Assembly (NCBI GenBank): GCA_009720755.1
Contig: WNKV01000012.1
Coordinates: 62,001-126,000 of the forward strand
Length of the DNA: 64,000 nucleotides
Source of the DNA: Rhodoplanes serenus
Lineage (GTDB): Bacteria; Pseudomonadota; Alphaproteobacteria; Rhizobiales; Xanthobacteraceae
Direction: 5' to 3'
Position 1 is the stretch's first letter, and each line of letters starts with the position of its first letter. The notes below the pieces were generated by a model, which did no database searches, was not told where the DNA came from, and was given only the letters and a program-made list of their open reading frames with translations. Positions 8,369-16,850 of the stretch are shown one piece after another. Position numbers and translations under genes: made by a program.

Positions 8369-8416
8369 TTGACAGACGTCGTTCCTGGGGTACGGTCTAA
8401 ACGTTATACTGTAACG
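8369..8416 (+). promoter_or_regulatory. Promoter/operator region of the NifX-like operon
   Basis: The 353-bp gap 8191-8543 holds, in order, an inverted repeat at 8321-8344 (GCGGACC-N10-GGTCCGC), a perfect TTGACA at 8369-8374, a TATACT at 8405-8410, and around the latter a palindrome CGTTA-N5-TAACG (8402-8416). TTGACA and TATACT are too far apart to be one promoter (30 bp); TTGACA with TACGGT (16 bp) is the alternative. The palindrome is a plausible operator overlapping a -10 box. Confidence 0.35.
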
Positions 8417-8470
8417 AAAAGGTAGAGTCCGGTGCGCCAGCCCGAACCTGCTGGTCACAGCATGGGCGAG

Positions 8471-8505
8471 CCGAAGGTCAGGCCGCATCACCGACCTTCG
8501 GTCGG
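8471..8505 (+). promoter_or_regulatory. Leader with two mutually exclusive stems
   Basis: CCGAAGGTC (8471-8479) pairs perfectly with GACCTTCGG (8493-8501). The latter overlaps a second hairpin, CCGACC-TTC-GGTCGG (8491-8505). The two stems cannot form together. They sit 38 bp before the NifX-like start and just before its ribosome site, as in attenuators or riboswitches. No known riboswitch class was recognised. Confidence 0.4.
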
Positions 8506-8543
8506 GCGGCGGGCCGCGGCCTCCACCTCCGGGAGAGATCACG

Positions 8544-8966
8544 ATGCGGATCGCAGTCGCGAGCCAGAACTTTCGCACCGTCACGGGCCACGCCGGGCGG
8601 ACCCGCCGGTTCCTCGTGTTCGAGGCCGAGCAGGGTGTGGCACCCCGCGAGGTGGACCGGCTCGATCTGCCCAAGGAGCTGGCCATGCACGAGTTCCACG
8701 GCAGCGGGCCGCATCCGCTCGATGCCGTGCAGGCCCTAATCGTCGGCAGTGCCGGTCCCGGCTTCATCCGGCGAATGGCCGGTCGCGGCATCACGGCGGT
8801 GGCGACCTCGGAGACGGATCCGGTGGCCGCCGTGACGCATCTTCTCGCCGGCACCCTGCCGGCTGCGCCGCCCCATGACCATGACTGCAACGACCACGGC
8901 CATCCCCATCCCCATGACGACGAGGATGGTGGAACCGACCCGGCGGCCGTCGAGGCTCGCCGCTGA
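8544..8966 (+). CDS. NifX/NifB-like iron-molybdenum cluster-binding domain protein
   Basis: A 140-residue protein with the NifX/NifB C-terminal fold (dinitrogenase iron-molybdenum cofactor family): MRIAVASQNFRTVTGHAGRTRRF at the start, VQALIVGSAGPGFIRRM in the middle, then GITAVATSETDP. Family members carry or sense Fe-S/Mo clusters. The C-terminal 30 residues form a His/Asp-rich tail (HDHDCNDHGHPHPHDDED) that could bind metal. The ribosome site GGGAGAG precedes the ATG. It is followed by a MIP18-like gene, supporting a role in metal-cluster handling. No nif structural gene is in the window. Confidence 0.85.
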   Translation: MRIAVASQNFRTVTGHAGRTRRFLVFEAEQGVAPREVDRLDLPKELAMHEFHGSGPHPLDAVQALIVGSAGPGFIRRMAGRGITAVATSETDPVAAVTHLLAGTLPAAPPHDHDCNDHGHPHPHDDEDGGTDPAAVEARR

Positions 8967-9049
8967 TCGGCTTCGTAGCCGTCGCGCCGACCCGTCGCCG
9001 GCCACGCCCGCTGCTGGCCGGCGGTCGCGCGCTCGCAGGACAGATCACC

Positions 9050-9412
9050 ATGGACGACCCGCACCTGCTGATGGCCCTGAAGGACGTTCTCGATCCTGCG
9101 CTCGGCATCAACATCGTCGATTTAGGCTTGGTCGAGCGGGCCCGGTGGACCGCCGACGGGATCGAGGTGGAGATCGCCCTGCCGCCGCAGTGCCCGGCCT
9201 CGACGCCATTGCTCGAACAGACCCGTGCGGTCCTGGATCGCCGATTTCCCGAGGCACGTGCCATCCGCATCGTCCGCACCGAGCGGCCCTGGTCGCTCGA
9301 CCGCTTGACCGGGCCGGGGCTCCTCGCCCTGGGATCGACCGACGACGATTCCGACGACCCCGAGCCGACGATCGAGGCATCCGTCCTGGAGGCGCCGGGC
9401 CGCTCGCACTGA
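9050..9412 (+). CDS. MIP18/DUF59-like iron-sulfur assembly protein
   Basis: A 120-residue protein of the MIP18 (DUF59) family, which takes part in Fe-S cluster targeting (SufT, PaaD-type). Visible family features are LKDVLDPALGINIVDLGLVE near the N-terminus and PPQCPASTPLLEQTR, carrying the single conserved-region Cys. The last 30 residues are acidic and low complexity. It lies 83 bp after the NifX-like gene and 19 bp before the thioesterase, all on the same strand, so one operon is likely. Its client protein is unknown. Confidence 0.85.
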   Translation: MDDPHLLMALKDVLDPALGINIVDLGLVERARWTADGIEVEIALPPQCPASTPLLEQTRAVLDRRFPEARAIRIVRTERPWSLDRLTGPGLLALGSTDDDSDDPEPTIEASVLEAPGRSH

Positions 9413-9431
9413 CACGGCCGACGAACAAACG

Positions 9432-9908
9432 ATGACATCCGCAGGGCTCGACGGCGTCATAACCAGCGGCCGGCACCTGATGACAGTGCGGGTCCACGGC
9501 GAGGACACCGACTTCTCCGGCATCGTCTATCACGCGAGCTATCTGCGCTTCCTCGAACGCGGGCGAACCAACTGGCTGCGCCTGCTCGGGATCGGCCAGC
9601 GGGAGCTGTGGCGGAGCGAGGGTCTGGGTGGGATCGATGCGGCCGGGCGGGAGGGCGGCGGCTGCGCGCTCGTCGTACGCGCCATGACGCTCGACTTCTG
9701 CCGCTCGGCACGGCTCGGCGATGTCGTCACCGTCACCACGGTGCCCGATGTGGTGAAGGGGGCCTCGATGTGGCTCGCCCAGACGATCGGACGCGGGGAC
9801 ACCGTCATGGTGGCGGCCCGGGTGCGGATCGCCGCGACGGTGGGTGGCCAACCCCGTCCTCTTCCTCAGGCGCTCCGGTCGGCACTGCGGCGTCTCACAG
9901 GCGCGTGA
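9432..9908 (+). CDS. YbgC-type acyl-CoA thioesterase
   Basis: A 158-residue hot-dog-fold thioesterase of the 4-hydroxybenzoyl-CoA/YbgC family. The family signature is VHGEDTDFSGIVYHASYLRF with the catalytic Asp, followed by LERGRTNWLR. YbgC proteins hydrolyse short- or medium-chain acyl-CoAs, or acyl-ACP near the Tol-Pal complex. No tol genes are present here. No good ribosome site is seen before this ATG; an internal ATG at 9480 (MTVRVHGEDTD) is possible. It probably shares the transcript of the two metal-cluster genes upstream, for reasons not evident from the sequence. Confidence 0.88.
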   Translation: MTSAGLDGVITSGRHLMTVRVHGEDTDFSGIVYHASYLRFLERGRTNWLRLLGIGQRELWRSEGLGGIDAAGREGGGCALVVRAMTLDFCRSARLGDVVTVTTVPDVVKGASMWLAQTIGRGDTVMVAARVRIAATVGGQPRPLPQALRSALRRLTGA

Positions 9909-9985
9909 GGTCGTCGTCGCTCGGCCGACCTGCACGAAGCTGCCACATCGCTCCGCTACACCGCCGCCGAAACCACGAGGTCCCC

Positions 9986-10492
9986 ATGATTCACGTTTGT
10001 TCGCTGGCCCGCCTGGCCGAGACCGTGGAGGCGACCGGCGCCCGCCGGGTCGTCACCCTGATCGATGTCGGCACGCCGGTGACGCGGCCCGAGGTGATCG
10101 GGGTCGCCGATCACCTGCATCTCGAAATCCACGACATCTGCGAGCCGAGCGACGGCTACGTCCACCCGCAGGAGCACCATGTCGAGCGGCTGCTCGACTT
10201 CGTGCGCGCCTGGGACCGCGCCGCCCCGCTCGTCGTGCACTGCTTCGCCGGCATCAGCCGGTCGAGCGCGGCCGCCTTCGTCACCGCCTGCACGGTTCAT
10301 CCGGAACGCGACGAGCGAGCGATCGCGCGGGCCTTGCGGGCGGCCTCGCCGACCGCCTGCCCGAACCGGCTGATCGTGTCGCTGGCCGACCGGCTGCTCG
10401 GCCGCGAGGGCCGCATGGTCGAGGCGGTCGCGGCGATCACGCCGCACACGCCGTGCGTGTCGGCGATGCCGTTTCGTCTGGCGCTGGAGTGA
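9986..10492 (+). CDS. Tyrosine/dual-specificity phosphatase-like protein
   Basis: A 168-residue cysteine-dependent phosphatase. The P-loop CX5R is present as VHCFAGISRSSAAAF (Cys nucleophile and Arg) at about residues 83-98, followed by a helical C-terminus with the segment SPTACPNRLIVSLADRLLG. The upstream general-acid Asp may be in HDICEPSDGY. Close homologues in Rhizobiales are annotated as tyrosine phosphatase-family proteins. It could also be a protein-phosphatase-like enzyme acting on small phosphates. It stands alone, 77 bp after the thioesterase, and converges on the gene at 10523. Confidence 0.85.
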   Translation: MIHVCSLARLAETVEATGARRVVTLIDVGTPVTRPEVIGVADHLHLEIHDICEPSDGYVHPQEHHVERLLDFVRAWDRAAPLVVHCFAGISRSSAAAFVTACTVHPERDERAIARALRAASPTACPNRLIVSLADRLLGREGRMVEAVAAITPHTPCVSAMPFRLALE

Positions 10493-10522
10493 GCGGGCCG
10501 TCGATCGCGGCTGTCGGGCCGG

Positions 10523-11101
10523 CTACTCGCCGGTCCGCGCCACCGCGGACTGCACCGGCGGTGTGCCGGCCGGCGCGCTGATGGTGGTCGGCCGCAGGCC
10601 GAGCGAGCGTGGCCGCGGCGGGGTGGCGCCCGACGATCCGGTGGTCTCGCTGCTGCCGCCATTGCCGCTGCCGGTGAGACGGGTGCGCGGATTCTGGCGG
10701 ACGAAGTCGCAATAGGCGAAGCCGAGCCCGGAGATCGAGCCGCGAAAGCTGTGCGGGCTGGTCTGGTCGACGTCGAAGCAGGGCTGGAACACCAGCCCCT
10801 TCACCGACGCGCAGATCGCGCTGGAGGACACCCGGATGGTGCCGGCCGGCAGCGCCACGAAACGCGGCGGCCGGCCCTTCGGCTGCAAGGTGCCGATCAC
10901 CGAGCCATCCGGATAGATGCGGCCGAGGCCCTGCGTGCCCTCGAAGCAGGTGTAGGCGAACAGCTTGCCGGCGACGAAGCGGCGCGCCTCGTCTGGCTTG
11001 AGCTGACCGGCGGCCGCCGGGCCGGCATCAGCCAGCAGGGCACCCGCCAGCAAGGAGCCCGCCAGCACGGCCGAACGCAGACAGAGATGGCGCAGACGCA
11101 T
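10523..11101 (-). CDS. Secreted conserved hypothetical protein
   Basis: A 192-residue exported protein. Residues 1-32 form a signal peptide (MRLRHLCLRSAVLAGSLLAG, Ala-rich cleavage site PAAAG). The mature part, about 110 residues, begins LKPDEARRFVAGKLFAYTCFEG and includes three further cysteines (SSAICASV, QPCFDVD, FAYCDFV). The last 50 residues are a Ser/Thr/Pro/Gly-rich tail, probably disordered. I recognise no named domain. An alternative start 15 codons upstream would spoil the signal peptide. TTAACC-type sequences lie about 50 bp upstream. Confidence 0.75.
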   Translation of the reverse strand: MRLRHLCLRSAVLAGSLLAGALLADAGPAAAGQLKPDEARRFVAGKLFAYTCFEGTQGLGRIYPDGSVIGTLQPKGRPPRFVALPAGTIRVSSSAICASVKGLVFQPCFDVDQTSPHSFRGSISGLGFAYCDFVRQNPRTRLTGSGNGGSSETTGSSGATPPRPRSLGLRPTTISAPAGTPPVQSAVARTGE

Positions 11102-11205
11102 GTCGGACCCCGTACCCCCCGGACGACCGCGACACTCACACATCGCGGTTAACCTTACCCGATGGTGATCATGCCGGCAGATCGTCGATAAAGTCTGAAC
11201 GCGGT

Positions 11206-12195
11206 TTACCCGATCTTGACTACGATGCGCCCGCGCACGCGCCCTTCCACGATGCGCTGGCCGGCGTCGAGAACTCCGTCCAGCCCGATTTCCTCGGTCA
11301 TTTGGGCCAATTTGCGCCGATCCAGATCGCTGTCCAGCCGCCGCCACGCTTCTCGCCGCAGGTGTTGCGGACACATCACAGAGTCGACCCCGAGCAGCGA
11401 CACGCCGCGCAGGATGAACGGGGCCACGCTGGTCGGCAGGTCCATGCCGCCGGCGAGCCCGCAGGCCGCCACCGCACCGTGGTACCGGGTCATCGACAGC
11501 ACGTTGGCGAGCGTGGTCGAGCCGACCGAATCGACGCCGGCCGCCCACCGCTCCTTGGCCAGCGGCCGCGGCGTGCCGGCGAGGTCCTGCCGGGCGATCA
11601 CCTCGGCGGCGCCCAGCTCCTTCAGGTAGCCGGCCTCCTCGGACCGTCCGGTCGAGGCGATGACATGCCAGCCCAGCTTGGCGAGAATCGCCACCGCCAC
11701 CGAGCCGACGCCACCGGCCGCGCCGGTCACCACCACGGGGCCGCGGTCGGGCGTGAGGCCGTGGCGCTCCAGCGCCAGCACGGCGAGCATGGCGGTGTAG
11801 CCGGCGGTGCCGATCGCCATGGCGTCGCGGGCCGCGATGCCGGGCGGCAGCGGCACCAGCCAGTCGCCCTTCACCCGCGCCTTCTCGCCGAAGAAGCCCA
11901 GATGGGTCTCGCCGCAGCCCCAGCCGTTCACCACCACGCGGTCGCCGGGCTTCCAGTCGGGGTGGTTGGAGGTCTCCACGGTGCCGGCCGCGTCGATGCC
12001 GGCGATCATCGGGAAGCGCCGCACCACCGGCGCCTTGCCGGTGACGGCGAGCCCGTCCTTGTAGTTGATGGTCGACCACTCCACCCGAAGGGTGACGTCG
12101 CCTTCCATCAGCTCGCTCTCGTCGAAGTCGGACAGGCCGACGGTCTGCTGCCCGTCCTCTCCCTTGCGGATGACGATCGCCTTGAAGCTCGACAC
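11206..12195 (-). CDS. acuI: Acrylyl-CoA reductase-like quinone oxidoreductase (YhdH/AcuI family)
   Basis: A 329-residue zinc-less medium-chain dehydrogenase/reductase of the YhdH/YhfP group. Members reduce acryloyl-CoA to propionyl-CoA with NADPH, for example AcuI in 3-hydroxypropionate and DMSP metabolism. Visible features are [18 protein letters not shown] near residue 40, GIDAAGTVE, and the nucleotide-binding [15 protein letters not shown] (about residues 150-165). The GTG start is preceded by GGGGGCG and gives the usual length; the next in-frame starts are far upstream. The role fits acyl-CoA metabolism elsewhere in the window, but the exact substrate is inferred from family membership. 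Confidence 0.88.
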   Translation of the reverse strand: MSSFKAIVIRKGEDGQQTVGLSDFDESELMEGDVTLRVEWSTINYKDGLAVTGKAPVVRRFPMIAGIDAAGTVETSNHPDWKPGDRVVVNGWGCGETHLGFFGEKARVKGDWLVPLPPGIAARDAMAIGTAGYTAMLAVLALERHGLTPDRGPVVVTGAAGGVGSVAVAILAKLGWHVIASTGRSEEAGYLKELGAAEVIARQDLAGTPRPLAKERWAAGVDSVGSTTLANVLSMTRYHGAVAACGLAGGMDLPTSVAPFILRGVSLLGVDSVMCPQHLRREAWRRLDSDLDRRKLAQMTEEIGLDGVLDAGQRIVEGRVRGRIVVKIG

Positions 12196-12243
12196 TGACG
12201 CCCCCGTTTGGTCGGCCGTTCGGATCGGTGAGCGCCGTTCCGA

Positions 12244-12267
12244 CCTCTCCCCGCCAGCGGGGAGAGG
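12244..12267. repeat. REP-like palindrome, copy 1
   Basis: CCTCTCCCCGC and GCGGGGAGAGG, perfect 11-bp arms with a two-base loop. It is in the 195-bp gap between the MFS gene's 3' end and the acuI-like start. The same core recurs around 51.1 and 59.7 kb. Confidence 0.85.
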
Positions 12268-12390
12268 GAGCAGGGCGCCTTGCCGGATGCGATGGCTCTT
12301 TCGGTCTATGCAGGTCGGCGGACCTGCCCACGTCACCTTAAGGGGCGACATTCGGGCCAGACAAGGGCAGGGGTCGGCGGGGGCGGTCGG

Positions 12391-13653
12391 TCAGGCGCGG
12401 GCGAGCGCCGGCCGCTCCACCGGCTTCTCGACGATCGGCAGGTTGATCAACCCGGAGAGGACGCCGAACAGCACCGCGAGCCACCACACGAGGTCGTAGG
12501 AGCCGGTGCTCTCGAATGCGAGGCCGCCGATCAGCACGCCGAGAAAGCCGCCGAGCTGGTGGCTGAAGAAGGCGAAGCCGAACAGCGTGGCGAACCAGCG
12601 GGTGCCGAACATCAGCAGCACCAGGCCGGAGGTCGGCGGCACGGTGGAGAGCCACAGCAGCCCGAGCACGGCCCCGAACACCAGCGTCCCGGCCGGGGTC
12701 GCCGGAACGCTGATGAACACCGCGATGGCGATCGCCCGCGCGAAGTAGTTGGCGGCGAGCAGGTGGCGCTTGGGATAGCGGCTCGCCAGCCAGCCGGACG
12801 CGAACGAGCCGGCGATGTTGAACAGGCCGATCACCGCCAGCGTCCAGCCGCCGACCGTCGCCGACAGGCCGCGATCGACCAGGTAGGCGGGCATGTGGGT
12901 GGTGATGAAGGCGAGCTGGAACCCGCAGGTGAAGAAGCCGAGCACCAGGAGCACGTAGGAGCGGTGGCCGAGCGCCTCGGCGAAGGCGGCGCGCAGCGAC
13001 TGGCCGGGCACCGTGCCGGCGGCGTCCGCCGTCGCGGCGTGCGGCGCCGCCTCGTTCCGCCGCGTCGCCAGCGCCAGCGACAGCGGGATCACCAGCAGCA
13101 TGGCGCCGCCGAACATCATCAGTGTCGTCTGCCAGCCGAACGACTGGTTCAACGCGACCGCGAGCGGCGAGAACAGGAACTGGCCGAACGATCCGGCCGC
13201 GGTGCCGGCCCCGAACGAGAACGAGCGCCACTCCGGCGGCAAGAGCTTGCCGAAGGCCGAGATGACGATGTTGAACGAGCAGCCCGACAGGCCGAAGCCG
13301 ATCATCACGCCGGCCGTGATGTCGAGCGCGGCCGGGGTCGTCGAGTACGCCATCAGGGCGAGGCCGGCCGCATAGAGGATGGCGCCGAGGCTCATCACCC
13401 GCACGATGCCGAAGCGATCGGCGACGGCGCCGGCGAACGGCTGGCCGATGCCCCACAGGAGGTTCTGGATCGCCAGGGCGAAGCCGAAGACGTCGCGGCC
13501 CCAGCCGTTCGCCTGCGACATCGGGGTGAGAAAGAAGCCGAGCGACGAGCGCGGCCCGAAGGCGAGCACCGCCACCCCGCAGCCGCACAGGATGATCACC
13601 AGCGGGGTGCGCCAGCCGAGCGGACGGACGTCGGGCGTGATGACGGCGGACAT
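12391..13653 (-). CDS. MFS transporter
   Basis: A 420-residue major-facilitator protein with 12 predicted membrane helices. The motif-A region between helices 2 and 3 reads GAVADRFGIVRV. N-terminal helix: LVIILCGCGVAVLAFGP. It resembles oxalate/formate-antiporter-like and monocarboxylate-type bacterial MFS carriers, but the substrate cannot be read from sequence. The ATG at 13653 is preceded by GGAGAAG. The LysR gene at 13793 is divergent and probably regulates it; an inverted repeat lies between the two. Confidence 0.9.
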   Translation of the reverse strand: MSAVITPDVRPLGWRTPLVIILCGCGVAVLAFGPRSSLGFFLTPMSQANGWGRDVFGFALAIQNLLWGIGQPFAGAVADRFGIVRVMSLGAILYAAGLALMAYSTTPAALDITAGVMIGFGLSGCSFNIVISAFGKLLPPEWRSFSFGAGTAAGSFGQFLFSPLAVALNQSFGWQTTLMMFGGAMLLVIPLSLALATRRNEAAPHAATADAAGTVPGQSLRAAFAEALGHRSYVLLVLGFFTCGFQLAFITTHMPAYLVDRGLSATVGGWTLAVIGLFNIAGSFASGWLASRYPKRHLLAANYFARAIAIAVFISVPATPAGTLVFGAVLGLLWLSTVPPTSGLVLLMFGTRWFATLFGFAFFSHQLGGFLGVLIGGLAFESTGSYDLVWWLAVLFGVLSGLINLPIVEKPVERPALARA

Positions 13654-13701
13654 CGGGCGCTTCTCCGAGAACTCGCGCCACTCCCGGGGGCGAAGGGCGC
13701 G

Positions 13702-13731
13702 TTGCCGTTCCCATAGCAGCTCCGCTATGAT
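13702..13731 (+). promoter_or_regulatory. Promoter with overlapping LysR-type inverted repeat
   Basis: In the 139-bp divergent gap, TTGCCG (13702-13707) and TATGAT (13726-13731), 18 bp apart, form a likely promoter for the LysR gene. Between and over the -10 lies the perfect inverted repeat CATAGC-N6-GCTATG (13712-13729), as expected for an autorepressing LysR regulator. An unusual A-run follows. Confidence 0.45.
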
Positions 13732-13792
13732 AAAAAAAATGAAACATGCTGATGGTGAACATGACGAACCGGAATAATTCGGGTCCTGTCGC

Positions 13793-14755
13793 ATGAATCT
13801 CGACGACATCCGCGCCTTCGTGGCGGTGGTCGACACCGGCTCGGTCGGCAAGGCGGCGCTGTGCCTGCACCTGACCCAGCCGGCGGTGTCGCGGCGGGTG
13901 CAGCGCCTGGAGCAGACCCTCGGGGTGACCCTGCTCGACCGCGACTCGAAGCCGGCGCGGGTGACCCGGGCCGGCGAGGGCGCCTATCGGCGCTGCCTCA
14001 CGGTCCTGCGTGCCGCCGAGGCGCTCGCCCGCGACAGCCGCAGCGCGGTGGCGGCGGGGCTGCTCCGGGTCGGCGTGACGCTGGCGCTGTCCGAGGCGGT
14101 GCTGGCGCCGGCCATCGAGGCGGTGCGCCGGCGCTGCCCGGCGGTGTCGTTGCGGCTCGTGGCCGAGCGCAGCGTGCTGCTGCGCCGGCAGGTCGACGCC
14201 GGCCAGCTCGACGCCGCCGTGGTGGCCGAGCGCCCGGACCGGCCGCTCGACCCGACGCAGGCGACGGCGCTCGGCACCGAGCGGGTGCTGGTGGTGGTGC
14301 CGGCCGACAGCCCGCTGCCGGGCCGCATCACGGTCGGTGATCTCGCCGGCCAGCCCTGGGTGATCAATCCGGACGGCTGCGGCTTCCGCGCCCAGCTCGA
14401 CCGTGCGCTGGCCGAGCGCGGCGCCCCTGTCGAGGTGGTGGCGGAGACCTGGGGCGGCTCGCTCCAGCTCGCCCTCATCGCCCGCGGCGTCGGCATCGGG
14501 CTGATCCCGGCGCGGCTGTTCGCCGGCTCGCCCTGGCGCGACCGCGTGCGGGCCGTGACGGTGGAGGGCTTCGCCCCGGCGCTCACCGCCTGGCTGGTGA
14601 CGGCCGGGCCGCTCGGCCCCTTCGACGCCGCGGTGGCGACCATCGCCGACACGGTGCGGGACTTTCTGGCCGACGGCGGGGACCCGGCCAGCCCGTCGAG
14701 CTCGGCGGCCGGCGATCGAAAGGCGAGAGCCGGCGCGACGGCGTGCGGTGATTGA
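13793..14755 (+). CDS. LysR-family transcriptional regulator
   Basis: A 320-residue LysR regulator. Residues 1-60 are the winged helix-turn-helix (MNLDDIRAFVAVVDTGSVGK, LTQPAVSRRVQRLE). The C-terminal part is the periplasmic-binding-protein-like effector domain (RVGVTLALSEAV onwards). The last 30 residues are low complexity. It is divergently transcribed from the MFS carrier gene, the usual arrangement for a regulator and its target, so it probably controls transport of an unknown organic acid. Confidence 0.92.
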   Translation: MNLDDIRAFVAVVDTGSVGKAALCLHLTQPAVSRRVQRLEQTLGVTLLDRDSKPARVTRAGEGAYRRCLTVLRAAEALARDSRSAVAAGLLRVGVTLALSEAVLAPAIEAVRRRCPAVSLRLVAERSVLLRRQVDAGQLDAAVVAERPDRPLDPTQATALGTERVLVVVPADSPLPGRITVGDLAGQPWVINPDGCGFRAQLDRALAERGAPVEVVAETWGGSLQLALIARGVGIGLIPARLFAGSPWRDRVRAVTVEGFAPALTAWLVTAGPLGPFDAAVATIADTVRDFLADGGDPASPSSSAAGDRKARAGATACGD

Positions 14756-14825
14756 ATCGCCCAACTCTCCGGGCTTACGCTGCGGCGGCCGGCGCGCCAG
14801 GCGCCGCGATTCGGGAGGGCACGCG

Positions 14826-15791
14826 ATGAGCAAGCGGGAAACCCGAGCCAAGCGAGCGGCCCGCGGCCGTGCGCCCTCCGCCGACGATCCGGCCGCCACC
14901 GTCGACAACGCCGTCGGGTCGGCGCCCCCGCACCACGGCGAGGTGCTGCGCACCGCCGTCGAGAAGGCCACCATCGAGTCGATCTGGCCGCGCATCGCCC
15001 GCAACGGGCGCCGCAAGCCGCCGAAGGACTACAAGTATGTCGAGGAGCTGGCGCGCCTCCAGTACGAGCTGATCAAGCTCCAGGAGTGGGTGCGCACCCA
15101 CGGCCTGCGCGTCGCCGTGGTGTTCGAGGGCCGCGACGCCGCCGGCAAGGGCGGCGTGATCAAGCGCATCGCCGAGCCGCTGAACCCGCGCATCTGCCGC
15201 GTCGTGGCGCTCGGCACGCCGACCGAGCGCGAGCGCGGCCAGTGGTATTTCCAGCGCTACGTCGCCGAGCTGCCGGGGCGCGGCGAGATCGTGCTGTTCG
15301 ATCGAAGCTGGTACAACCGTGCCGGCGTCGAGCGGGTGATGGGCTTCTGCACCGAGACCGAGTACCGCGACTTCCTGCGCGCCTGCCCGGTGTTCGAGGA
15401 GCTGCTGATCCAGTCCGGCCTGATCCTGATCAAGTACTGGTTCTCGGTCAGCGACGAGGAGCAGGAGCGGCGTTTCGTGGAGCGGGCCCGCAATCCGTTC
15501 AAGCGGTGGAAGCTGAGCCCCATGGACATCGAGTCGCGCGCCCGCTGGGTCGACTACTCGAAGGCCAAGGACGCGATGTTCGCCCACACGGACACCAAGA
15601 AGAGCCCGTGGAACGTGGTCGACGCCGACAACAAGAAGCGCGCCCGCCTCAACTGCATCGCCCACCTGCTCGAGCAGATTCCCTACGGCCATGTGCAGCC
15701 GGCCGAGATCGAGCTGCCGCCGCGCCAGCTCGACGATGGCTACCGCCGGCCCAAGAAGTCGAGCCAGCGCTTCGTCCCCGCCGTCTACTGA
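14826..15791 (+). CDS. ppk2: Polyphosphate kinase 2
   Basis: A 321-residue PPK2-family kinase that transfers phosphate between polyphosphate and nucleoside diphosphates. Walker A is VVFEGRDAAGKGGVIKR (about residues 98-114) and Walker B is IVLFDRSWYNRAGVERV (about 153-169), with the lid ARNPFKRWKLSPMD later. The first 60 residues are a basic, disordered tail. The single-domain length fits class I PPK2 (usually GDP/ADP phosphorylation). The PhoH gene follows on the same strand after 298 bp. Confidence 0.94.
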   Translation: MSKRETRAKRAARGRAPSADDPAATVDNAVGSAPPHHGEVLRTAVEKATIESIWPRIARNGRRKPPKDYKYVEELARLQYELIKLQEWVRTHGLRVAVVFEGRDAAGKGGVIKRIAEPLNPRICRVVALGTPTERERGQWYFQRYVAELPGRGEIVLFDRSWYNRAGVERVMGFCTETEYRDFLRACPVFEELLIQSGLILIKYWFSVSDEEQERRFVERARNPFKRWKLSPMDIESRARWVDYSKAKDAMFAHTDTKKSPWNVVDADNKKRARLNCIAHLLEQIPYGHVQPAEIELPPRQLDDGYRRPKKSSQRFVPAVY

Positions 15792-15866
15792 TCACGGTCG
15801 GCGGATCGCCGGTTCGGCCGATTGCCTCCGGCGCAGTCACGGTCTGCCCAAATTCGCTCCGTGAAA

Positions 15867-15884
15867 CCGTCATGCGAATCACAT
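15867..15884 (+). promoter_or_regulatory. Possible PhoB (Pho) box
   Basis: CCGTCAT-N4-ATCACAT matches 10 of 14 positions of the tandem CTGTCAT Pho-box pattern. It lies between ppk2 and phoH, about 205 bp before the phoH start. The rest of the 298-bp gap shows nothing else clear. This rests on motif reading only. Confidence 0.28.
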
Positions 15885-16089
15885 AGCCTTTTCGGCATGG
15901 CGGCTCGTGGATGGTCGAATCGATGAGCGACACGAACCCATGAACGACACGATCCCAGCCCCCGCGGATCGTACCCGCGCCGCCCGCTTCCGAAACGCTT
16001 CCTCACCAGAACCCGTCGCGAGACGCGGTGATCCGGCCGACGTGCCGGCACCGGCGTCGTCCCGTCGATTCGGCGAAAGGAGTCGGTCC

Positions 16090-16824
16090 TTGGGTAAGCA
16101 GTCCAGCAAGAAGAAGCGCCGTGGCGATCGGATGGTCACGTCGGCCGAGATCATCGCGTTTGCCGGGACCAAGTTCTCGGCGGCCCGAACGCTGCCGCCC
16201 ATCGCGCCGCTCAACGCCGCCCAGGCCGCCTATCTCGAGGCGCTGCGCACCAGCGCCCAGGTGGTGGTGGTCGGCCCCGCCGGCACCGGCAAGACCTGGA
16301 TCGCCGCCACCTACGCGGCCGACCTGTACAGGACACGCCGGGTGTCGCGTATCGTGCTGACCCGCCCCAACGTGCCGTGCGGCCGCAGCCTCGGCTTCTT
16401 CCCCGGCTCGCTCGAGGAGAAGTTCGCGCCGTGGGCGGCGCCGCTCGTCGACGCCATCAAGGAGCGCATCGGCAAGGCCGCGTTCGACATCGCGCTGAAG
16501 AACGGCGACATCGAGATGGTGCCGTTCGAGGTGATGCGCGGCCGCTCCTGGAAGGACGCCTTCGTGCTGCTCGACGAGGCGCAGAACACCACGCCGGCCG
16601 AGATGAAGATGTTCCTCACCCGGGTCGGCGAAGGCTGCATCACGGTGGTGGACGGCGATATCGGCCAGTGCGATCTCGATGCCGGCTCGGGCCTGCGTGC
16701 CGTCATCGCGCTGATTCGTGCCCGCGGCCTGCCGGTGCCGGTGATCGAGTTCGGCCGCGGCGACATCGTCCGCTCCGGCCAGTGCGCCATGTGGGTGGAG
16801 GCGTTCGAGGACGCCGCCCTCTGA
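16090..16824 (+). CDS. phoH: PhoH-family ATPase
   Basis: A 244-residue P-loop ATPase of the true PhoH type (E. coli PhoH is a phosphate-starvation protein), not the longer YbeZ type. Walker A is VVVGPAGTGKTWIAA (about residues 58-72), Walker B is AFVLLDEAQNTTPAEMK (about 156-172), with TRPNVPCG and GDIGQCDL helicase-like motifs. The start is a TTG: it has a strong GAAAGGAG site seven bases upstream and gives the family-like N-terminus MGKQSSKKKRRGDR. The first ATG (16132) would remove this basic segment. Its position after ppk2 suits phosphate control. Confidence 0.9.
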   Translation: MGKQSSKKKRRGDRMVTSAEIIAFAGTKFSAARTLPPIAPLNAAQAAYLEALRTSAQVVVVGPAGTGKTWIAATYAADLYRTRRVSRIVLTRPNVPCGRSLGFFPGSLEEKFAPWAAPLVDAIKERIGKAAFDIALKNGDIEMVPFEVMRGRSWKDAFVLLDEAQNTTPAEMKMFLTRVGEGCITVVDGDIGQCDLDAGSGLRAVIALIRARGLPVPVIEFGRGDIVRSGQCAMWVEAFEDAAL

Positions 16825-16850
16825 CACGAGATCCGGCTGATCCATGCGTT

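Noticed and set aside
8369-8410. TTGACA with TATACT as one sigma-70 promoter
   Set aside because: The spacing is 30 bp, too long for a single promoter; only the nearer pairing TTGACA/TACGGT is possible.
12280-13716. Plus-strand frame of 478 codons over the MFS gene
   Set aside because: Opposite a 12-helix MFS transporter; the translation is a Gln/Glu/Arg/Gly-rich artefact.
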